5,023 nucleotides of DNA from the NCBI GenBank assembly GCA_000759655.1, contig KN174115.1, positions 1-5,023 on the forward strand, given 5' to 3'. This DNA comes from Acidicaldus organivorans (lineage in GTDB: Bacteria; Pseudomonadota; Alphaproteobacteria; Acetobacterales; Acetobacteraceae). Below are positions 1 through 5,023 of this stretch, piece by piece; positions within the stretch are counted from its first letter, which is position 1; the number at the start of each line of letters is the position of its first letter. Under the pieces are notes generated by a model. The model was not told where the DNA came from. It saw nothing but the letters and a program-made list of their open reading frames with translations, and searched no databases. The position numbers were made by a program, and so were the translations under genes.

Positions 1-76
1 CGGCCACCCCCTCCCCTTCTTCGCCCCTCCGGCCGCTGCCTTGCCAAGCGGAGCGCCCGCTCCTATCGCTTGGCCC
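1..76. other. Leader before cvpA; possible tail of an upstream gene
   Basis: This GC-rich stretch has no obvious promoter and no clear Shine-Dalgarno sequence before the ATG at 77. One plus-strand frame is open from position 3 to a TGA at 78-80, which would overlap the cvpA start as ATGA. That is the geometry expected if an upstream operon gene ends here. The roughly 25 residues it would encode are rich in proline and serine and match nothing I recognise, so the tail is only a possibility. Confidence 0.25.
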
Positions 77-661
77 ATGACCTGGGTCGATCTTGCCATC
101 CTTGGCGTCATCGCGGTCTCCGCCCTGCTCGCCTTCGGCCGCGGCCTGGTGCGCGAGATACTCGGGATCGGCGCCTGGGTCGGGGCGGCCTTCGTCGCCC
201 TCCACTATTTCGAAGCCTTCCGGCCGCGGGTGCGGGCCTGGATCCCCGACATCGGCATCGCCGACCCGGTGGCGATCGGCCTCCTCTTCGTGGCGAGCCT
301 CATCGTCCTCTCCCTCGTCGCCGGAGCAATCTCGGGCGTCATCCGCGGATCGATGCTGGGCCCGGTGGATCGCAGCCTCGGCCTCCTCTTCGGCATCCTC
401 CGCGGCATCGTCCTCGTCATCTTCGCCTATGTCGTGGCGGGATTGCTCGCCCCCCCCGAACGCTGGCCGCCGGAGGTTCTCGACGCACGAAGCCTCCCTT
501 ATATAGACCGCGGTGCGCGATGGATGGTCGAGAAACTCCCCCCGCAGTTTCAGCCCAACCTCCCCGCTCTTCCCGAGCGGGCGGCGATCCATGCCGAGGA
601 CCTGATGCGCACCCTGCCCTCCGGCTACGCTCTTCCCTCATCCCCCTCCGCCCGGGAGTGA
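77..661 (+). CDS. cvpA: CvpA family inner-membrane protein
   Basis: This is a 194-residue membrane protein of the CvpA (colicin V production) family, which is often encoded next to purF. Four hydrophobic segments are visible, at about residues 4-21, 28-45, 65-89 and 101-124. The first loop has the basic GRGLVREI stretch typical of the family. A conserved GPVDRSLGLLFGILRG motif (95-110) precedes the last helix. A polar, proline-rich tail of about 70 residues follows and is probably soluble. The ATG at 77 was chosen because it places MTWVDLAIL directly before helix 1, as in homologues. The frame stays open upstream, and a TTG at 41 would add 12 unconvincing residues. purF begins 8 bases after the stop, so the two are almost certainly co-transcribed. 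The family is known for effects on colicin V export and envelope stress resistance; its biochemical activity is not settled. Confidence 0.9.
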   Translation: MTWVDLAILGVIAVSALLAFGRGLVREILGIGAWVGAAFVALHYFEAFRPRVRAWIPDIGIADPVAIGLLFVASLIVLSLVAGAISGVIRGSMLGPVDRSLGLLFGILRGIVLVIFAYVVAGLLAPPERWPPEVLDARSLPYIDRGARWMVEKLPPQFQPNLPALPERAAIHAEDLMRTLPSGYALPSSPSARE

Positions 662-668
662 TCCGCCC

Positions 669-2120
669 ATGACGCTTCGCCTCGGCTCCCTCTCCGAGAC
701 CTGGCATGAGGAGTGCGGCGTCTTCGGCGTCTGGAACGTCACCGACGCCGCGGCGGTGACCGCGCTCGGCCTGCACGCCCTGCAGCACCGCGGCCAGGAA
801 GCGACCGGCATCGTGAGCTTCGATGGCCAGCGCTTCCACTCCCATCGTGGCCTCGGCCTGGTCGGCGACAATTTCGGCAACGCCAAGGTCATCGCCTCGC
901 TCCCCGGCGAATGCGCCATCGGCCACAACCGCTACGCCACCACCGGCGATACCGTGCTGCGCAACGTCCAGCCGCTCTACGCCGATTTCGAGTTCGGGGG
1001 GCTCGCGGTGGGCCACAACGGCAACCTCACCAACGCGCACGGCCTGCGCCGGGCCTTGGTCAAGCGGGGCTGCCTGTTCCAGTCCACCACCGACTCGGAG
1101 GTTTTCGTCCACCTGATTGCGATCAGCCTCTATTCCACGGTGGTCGATCGCCTGATCGACGCGCTGAAGCAGGTGGTGGGCGCCTATAGCCTGGTCGCGC
1201 TGACCAACGAGGCGCTGATGGGCGCGCGCGATCCGCTCGGGGTGCGCCCCCTCATCTTGGGCCGCCTCGGCCAGGGCTGGGTGCTGGCCAGCGAGACCTG
1301 CGCCCTCGACATCGTGGGCGCCGAGTTCGTGCGCGACGTCGAGCCGGGCGAGGTGATCGTCATCGACCGCACCGGGGTGCACAGCATCAAGCCTTTTGGC
1401 CCGACCCGCCCCCGTTTCTGCGTCTTCGAGTATATCTATTTCGCCCGTCCCGATTCGCGCCTCGAAGGGGTGCCGGTCTATGAGGCGCGCAAGAATATCG
1501 GCCGCGAGCTCGCCCGCGAGAGCCCGGCGGCGGCGGACGTGGTGGTCCCGGTCCCCGACTCGGGGGTGCCGGCGGCGATGGGCTTCGCCGCCGAAAGCGG
1601 CATCCCCTTCGAGCTCGGCATCATCCGCAATCACTATATCGGCCGCACCTTCATCGAGCCCACCGACCAGATCCGCCATCTCGGGGTGCGCCTCAAACAT
1701 TCCGCCAACCGCGCGGTGATCGCGGGCAAGCGGGTGGTGCTGGTCGATGACTCGATCGTGCGCGGCACGACGAGCCGCAAGATCGTCGAGATGGTGCGGG
1801 CGGCGGGGGCGCGCGAGGTGCATATGCGGATCTCCTCGCCGCCCACCACCCATCCCTGTTTCTACGGGATCGACACGCCCGAGCAGAGCCAGCTCCTCGC
1901 TGCCCGCCACAGCGTGGAGGAGATGGCGCGGCTGATCGGCGCCGACACGCTCGCCTTCATCTCGATCGAGGGGCTTTACCGGGCGCTCGGCCTTGAAGGG
2001 CGCGATCCCGCCCAGCCGCATTACTGTGACGCCTGCTTCGGCGGCGACTATCCGATCCCGCTCGCCGATCAGATCGACAACGAAACCCGCCAGCTCAGCC
2101 TGCTCGCGGAGACGCCGTGA
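669..2120 (+). CDS. purF: Amidophosphoribosyltransferase (glutamine PRPP amidotransferase)
   Basis: PurF catalyses the first committed step of de novo purine synthesis in the cytoplasm, making 5-phosphoribosylamine from PRPP and glutamine. The protein is 483 residues, the usual length. The N-terminal class-II glutaminase domain has its nucleophile at Cys16 (EECGVFGVW), so a 15-residue propeptide must be removed, as in the Bacillus subtilis enzyme. Glutamine-site signatures follow: GHNRYATTG with Arg88, and GHNGNLTN with Asn117 and Gly118. The C-terminal phosphoribosyltransferase domain carries the PRPP loop VVLVDDSIVRGTT (356-368). Cysteines 251, 397, 453 and 456 sit at the positions that bind a [4Fe-4S] cluster in the B. 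subtilis enzyme; counted from Cys16 as residue 1, the first two are 236 and 382. GGGAG at 654-658 is a good ribosome-binding site for the ATG at 669. The gene lies between cvpA and the SDR gene in an apparent operon. Confidence 0.98.
   Translation: MTLRLGSLSETWHEECGVFGVWNVTDAAAVTALGLHALQHRGQEATGIVSFDGQRFHSHRGLGLVGDNFGNAKVIASLPGECAIGHNRYATTGDTVLRNVQPLYADFEFGGLAVGHNGNLTNAHGLRRALVKRGCLFQSTTDSEVFVHLIAISLYSTVVDRLIDALKQVVGAYSLVALTNEALMGARDPLGVRPLILGRLGQGWVLASETCALDIVGAEFVRDVEPGEVIVIDRTGVHSIKPFGPTRPRFCVFEYIYFARPDSRLEGVPVYEARKNIGRELARESPAAADVVVPVPDSGVPAAMGFAAESGIPFELGIIRNHYIGRTFIEPTDQIRHLGVRLKHSANRAVIAGKRVVLVDDSIVRGTTSRKIVEMVRAAGAREVHMRISSPPTTHPCFYGIDTPEQSQLLAARHSVEEMARLIGADTLAFISIEGLYRALGLEGRDPAQPHYCDACFGGDYPIPLADQIDNETRQLSLLAETP
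2108..2111 (+). promoter_or_regulatory. Ribosome-binding site for the SDR gene, inside the end of purF
   Basis: GGAG lies 5 bases ahead of the GTG at 2117, within the last purF codons. It supports the GTG start and the 4-base GTGA overlap with the purF stop, an arrangement typical of translational coupling. Confidence 0.55.
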
Positions 2121-2818
2121 CCCCGTTCGACAAACCCGTCGCCCTCGTCACCGGGGCAAGCCGGGGCTTAGGCCGGGCGGTGGCGATCGCGCTCGCCGCA
2201 CGCGGCCTCCATCCATTGCTGATCGCCCGCTCGCAATCGGGGCTCGAGGCCACCGATGACGCGATCCGTGCCGCAGGCGGGGCGGCGACCCTGCTCCCGC
2301 TCGATCTCACCCAAGGCGAGGCGGTCGATCAGATCGGGCCAAGCCTCTATCAGCGTTTCGGCAGGCTCGATCTCCTCGTCCATTGCGCCGGAACGCTCGG
2401 CCGCCTCACCCCCCTCTCCCATCTCCCCGATGCCGAGTGGCGCGCCGTGGTGGGGGTCAATCTCGAAGCCGCGTGGCGGCTGATCCGCACCACCGAGCCC
2501 CTCCTCCGCCGCACCCCCCATCCGGCGGCGGTGTTCGTCACCGACGGCATGGTGGCCCGTCCCCGCGCCTATTGGGCGGCCTATGGCGCGAGCAAGGCCG
2601 CCCTCGTCCATCTCGCCGAAGCGTGGCGGGCAGAGGGGAGCGTGCCGCGCCTGGAACTCGTCCTGTTCGACCCCGGCCCGATGGCAACCGCGCTGCGCAA
2701 GGCGGCGATGCCGGGAGAAGACCCCGCGCTGCTGCCTCGGCCCGAGGCGGCGGCGGAACGGCTCATGCAAGAACTCGCCCCCTGGCTCGAGGCAGCGCTC
2801 AGTCGAGGGAGCGGCTGA
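2117..2818 (+). CDS. SDR family NAD(P)-dependent oxidoreductase (YciK-like)
   Basis: This is a 233-residue classical-type short-chain dehydrogenase/reductase with a Rossmann fold. The cofactor motif TGASRGLG is at residues 12-19, and Arg16 with Arg38 suggests NADP(H) preference. The usual NNAG is HCAG at 89-92. The catalytic Asn115 (VGVNLEAAW) and the YxxxK pair Tyr156/Lys160 are present. The catalytic Ser, expected 13 residues before the Tyr, is Asp143 (VFVTDGM), with Thr142 beside it. The region around the active site and the later PGEDPALL segment resemble E. coli YciK and related alphaproteobacterial SDRs; the substrate is unknown. The GTG start overlaps the purF stop by 4 bases, so the gene is probably translated with purF. 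Its 3' end overlaps the convergent dehydratase-like gene by 20 bases. The Ser replacement could mean altered or lost catalysis. Confidence 0.9.
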   Translation: MTPFDKPVALVTGASRGLGRAVAIALAARGLHPLLIARSQSGLEATDDAIRAAGGAATLLPLDLTQGEAVDQIGPSLYQRFGRLDLLVHCAGTLGRLTPLSHLPDAEWRAVVGVNLEAAWRLIRTTEPLLRRTPHPAAVFVTDGMVARPRAYWAAYGASKAALVHLAEAWRAEGSVPRLELVLFDPGPMATALRKAAMPGEDPALLPRPEAAAERLMQELAPWLEAALSRGSG

Positions 2819-3632
2819 TCAGCCGGGCAAGCTCGCCCGAGCGTTCCTCCTCATCGAGAAACCGGTCGAGCGCCTCCTTGAGAGGCGGATCGGAAACAAG
2901 GAAGAAGGCCTTTTCGCTCCGGGTGAAGGGATGGGACGCGAAGGGGGCGCAGAGGCCGGCCACGCGATGGGCCTGATAGCGGGCCTCGATCGCATCCGTG
3001 ATCATGAGATCACCCTTACCCGCGGCCAGCGCCTGGAAAATGCTGCGATTGTCCGGCCAGAGCACGAGCCTGGCGTGCGGGAGGAAACGGCGATCGAAGG
3101 CTTCATTGGTCCCGCCCGGGTTGACGAGGACCCGCAGCTCTGGCCGGTCGATATCGGTGAGCGTGGCGAAATGCTGCGCTGTGGCGCAGGGCGCGATCAC
3201 CGTCTTGCCATCCGTAAGATAAGGCCTTGAAAAGAGGCCGATCTTTTCCCGCTCGGGGGTGATGCTCACCCCGCCCCCGGCGATCTCGAACCGCCCGGCG
3301 CGCAGATCGGCGGCAAGCCCTGCCCAGGAGGTCTTGACGAAGACCGCGTGCAGATGATGGCGGGCAGCGAAACGGGAGAGCAGCGCCACATCGAGCCCCT
3401 GCCATCCTTTGCCGGAAGCGGGAGCGAGCGCGAACGGTGCGTAATCGCCGGGAAAGCCCAGGCGGATGACCCCCGATGCCTCGATCCGGGCCCAGACCGA
3501 CCCCTCTGGGGCGGCTTGCGCCGCGGCGCGGGCGGCGGAGAAGAGAAAGAAGAGAAGAAGGGCGGCGAGAGCGGTGAGTAGGGCGCCTCGGTGCTGAGGT
3601 GTCCGACGCGCGGGAGAAGGCGGGGCGCTCAA
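2799..3632 (-). CDS. Periplasmic substrate-binding-fold protein, cyclohexadienyl dehydratase (PheC)-like
   Basis: This 277-residue secreted protein has the fold of family 3 extracellular solute-binding proteins and closely resembles Pseudomonas aeruginosa PheC, as I recall it. PheC is a periplasmic enzyme that converts prephenate or arogenate to phenylpyruvate or phenylalanine. The signal peptide has a basic start (RRTPQHRG), a hydrophobic core at about 17-34 and likely cleavage near AAAQA (36-40). PheC-like landmarks are GDYAPF (62-67), TSWAGL (101-106), SITPERE (123-129), PYLTDGKT (137-144), NPGGTNEAF (171-179), PDN (193-195), TDAIEAR (212-218) and SEKAFFL (239-245). Cys149 and Cys228 match the cysteine pair in PheC and may form a disulfide. 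The C terminus is about 15 residues shorter than in PheC. The only in-frame starts are this TTG, which overlaps the ssb stop as TTGA, and a GTG at 3674 that would give an overlong signal peptide. No transporter genes adjoin it. Enzyme and binding protein are both possible. Confidence 0.82.
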   Translation of the reverse strand: MSAPPSPARRTPQHRGALLTALAALLLFFLFSAARAAAQAAPEGSVWARIEASGVIRLGFPGDYAPFALAPASGKGWQGLDVALLSRFAARHHLHAVFVKTSWAGLAADLRAGRFEIAGGGVSITPEREKIGLFSRPYLTDGKTVIAPCATAQHFATLTDIDRPELRVLVNPGGTNEAFDRRFLPHARLVLWPDNRSIFQALAAGKGDLMITDAIEARYQAHRVAGLCAPFASHPFTRSEKAFFLVSDPPLKEALDRFLDEEERSGELARLISRSLD

Positions 3633-4111
3633 AACGGAATGTCGTCGTCGAGTTCGGCCGCGGGCTGGTCCCACACCTCCTTGCCGCCCGGGCCGGACCG
3701 GGCGGTCTCCGCCCCCGGCGCGCGATGCGCTGCAGCGCTCACAGCACCTCCTTCGCCTCCCCGTGAATCGAGGAGGGTGAGTTCGCCCCGGAAGCGGCTG
3801 AGGACGATTTCGGTGGTGTATTTCTCCTGCCCGCTCTGGTCGGTCCAGCGCCGGGTCTGCAGCGAGCCCTCGACATAGACCTTGCTCCCCTTGCGCAGGT
3901 AGCGTTCGGCGATTTCGGCGAGGCGTTCGTTAAAGATTACCACCCGGTGCCACTCGGTGCGCTCCTTGCGCTCGCCCGAGGCGCGGTCGTTCCAGCTCTC
4001 GCTGGTGGCGAGGGTGAAGTTGACCCCCTTGGTGCCGTCCTGCGTGGTCCGCACCTCGGGATCGCGGCCGAGATTTCCGATCAGGATCACCTTGTTCACG
4101 CTGCCCGCCAT
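3629..4111 (-). CDS. ssb: Single-stranded DNA-binding protein
   Basis: SSB coats single-stranded DNA during replication, recombination and repair and recruits partner proteins through its C-terminal tip. The protein is 160 residues. The N-terminal OB fold (about 1-113) has the hallmark segments [16 protein letters not shown] (6-21), TLATSESW (33-40), TEWHRVV (52-58) and [12 protein letters not shown] (71-82). DNA-contacting aromatics Trp40, Trp54 and Phe60 fall at the same numbers as in E. coli SSB, with Trp89 next to the E. coli Trp88 position. A flexible Gly/Ala-rich linker leads to the acidic tip LDDDIPF, the protein-interaction motif. The ATG at 4111 was chosen over an in-frame GTG at 4135 because it gives the standard MAGSVNKV start and has GGAG 6 bases upstream. 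The stop overlaps the TTG of the dehydratase-like gene, so the two may be co-transcribed. A hairpin separates ssb from amtB. Confidence 0.97.
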   Translation of the reverse strand: MAGSVNKVILIGNLGRDPEVRTTQDGTKGVNFTLATSESWNDRASGERKERTEWHRVVIFNERLAEIAERYLRKGSKVYVEGSLQTRRWTDQSGQEKYTTEIVLSRFRGELTLLDSRGGEGGAVSAAAHRAPGAETARSGPGGKEVWDQPAAELDDDIPF

Positions 4112-4117
4112 GAGCCA

Positions 4118-4121
4118 CTCC
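4118..4121 (-). promoter_or_regulatory. Ribosome-binding site of ssb
   Basis: On the minus strand GGAG lies 6 bases ahead of the ATG at 4111. This decides the ssb start in favour of that ATG rather than the in-frame GTG at 4135. Confidence 0.6.
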
Positions 4122-4125
4122 ACTG

Positions 4126-4145
4126 TCCCGTCCACGTTCCCGTCC
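4126..4145. repeat. Short tandem direct repeat in the ssb leader
   Basis: The octamer TCCCGTCC (GGACGGGA on the ssb strand) occurs at 4126-4133 and again at 4138-4145, a 12-base period separated by ACGT. It sits just upstream of the ssb ribosome-binding site, between the hairpin and the gene. It may be a small regulator half-site pair or chance in GC-rich sequence. Confidence 0.3.
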
Positions 4146-4156
4146 GCACGAAAGCA

Positions 4157-4183
4157 GGCGGCGGCGCCCCCTGCGCCGCCGCC
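4157..4183 (-). terminator. GC hairpin between amtB and ssb, probable terminator of amtB
   Basis: An 11-base perfect inverted repeat (GGCGGCGGCGC at 4157-4167, its complement at 4173-4183) encloses a 5-base loop. It lies about 35 bases past the amtB stop. On the minus strand the stem is followed by TGCTTTCG, only a weak T tract. A G+C-only stem this long in the intergenic gap suggests a transcription stop for amtB. The poor T run means it could instead stabilise the amtB mRNA 3' end or act with Rho. Confidence 0.5.
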
Positions 4184-4217
4184 ATACTACGCCCGGGTGA
4201 GCCGTTTTCCAAGAAGC

Positions 4218-5023
<806 letters not shown>

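Noticed and set aside
487..520. AT-rich patch CCTTATATAGACC inside cvpA, considered as an internal promoter
   Set aside because: It is a short run within coding sequence with no matching -35 element at proper spacing.
417..2021. 534-residue open frame on the minus strand, antisense to purF
   Set aside because: It is the mirror of a certain purF gene in GC-rich DNA. Its translation is low-complexity (His, Asp, Arg, Gly, Ala rich) with no recognisable domain, as expected of a shadow frame.
2168..2770. 200-residue open frame antisense to the SDR gene
   Set aside because: The SDR reading has clear cofactor and catalytic motifs. The antisense product is Arg/Gly/Glu-rich with no domain.
2824..2839. 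CGGGC/GCCCG hairpin just after the SDR stop, considered as a terminator
   Set aside because: The stem is only 5 bp with no T run, and it lies inside the opposing coding sequence; such stems are frequent by chance at this GC content.
2583..3230. Plus-strand open frame of 215 residues running past the SDR stop into the dehydratase-like gene
   Set aside because: It crosses two well-supported genes in another frame or strand and has no recognisable motif or start context.
3675..3682. AAGGAGGT on the minus strand, a near-perfect ribosome-binding site inside ssb
   Set aside because: It encodes part of the SSB linker (GlyLysGluVal), is too close to the GTG at 3674, and has no suitable start at normal spacing.

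Overview
This is a GC-rich, densely packed chromosomal window (roughly two-thirds G+C by eye) with short spacers, overlapping stop/start codons and GTG/TTG starts. The protein sequences look proteobacterial. The order cvpA-purF-SDR fits an alphaproteobacterium, perhaps Rhodospirillales or Acetobacterales. That taxon is an inference from gene order and sequence style; there is no rRNA or tRNA here to settle it.

Layout. The plus strand carries three tightly linked genes from 77 to 2818: a four-helix CvpA-family membrane protein, glutamine PRPP amidotransferase (PurF, first committed step of purine synthesis), and a YciK-like short-chain dehydrogenase/reductase (SDR). PurF starts 8 bases after the cvpA stop (7-base gap). 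The SDR's GTG start overlaps the purF stop by 4 bases. This looks like one operon that probably began upstream of the window. The minus strand, read from the right edge leftwards, carries the C-terminal two-thirds of an ammonium channel (amtB, cut by the window end), a GC hairpin that looks like a terminator, ssb (single-stranded DNA-binding protein), and a secreted cyclohexadienyl-dehydratase-like periplasmic protein. That last gene apparently starts at a TTG overlapping the ssb stop. The two strands converge, and the SDR and dehydratase-like genes overlap tail to tail by 20 bases at 2799-2818.

How the genes relate. CvpA and PurF are a classic linked pair. PurF is of the Bacillus subtilis type: it has a propeptide ahead of the catalytic cysteine and four cysteines at the Fe-S ligand positions. 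The minus-strand genes are functionally unrelated to one another (nitrogen uptake, DNA maintenance, possible aromatic amino-acid synthesis or solute binding).

I found no mobile element, CRISPR array, RNA gene or defence system, and no evidence of a new multi-gene system. The most interesting points are an Asp where the SDR family has its catalytic Ser, and the uncertain role of the dehydratase-like periplasmic protein.
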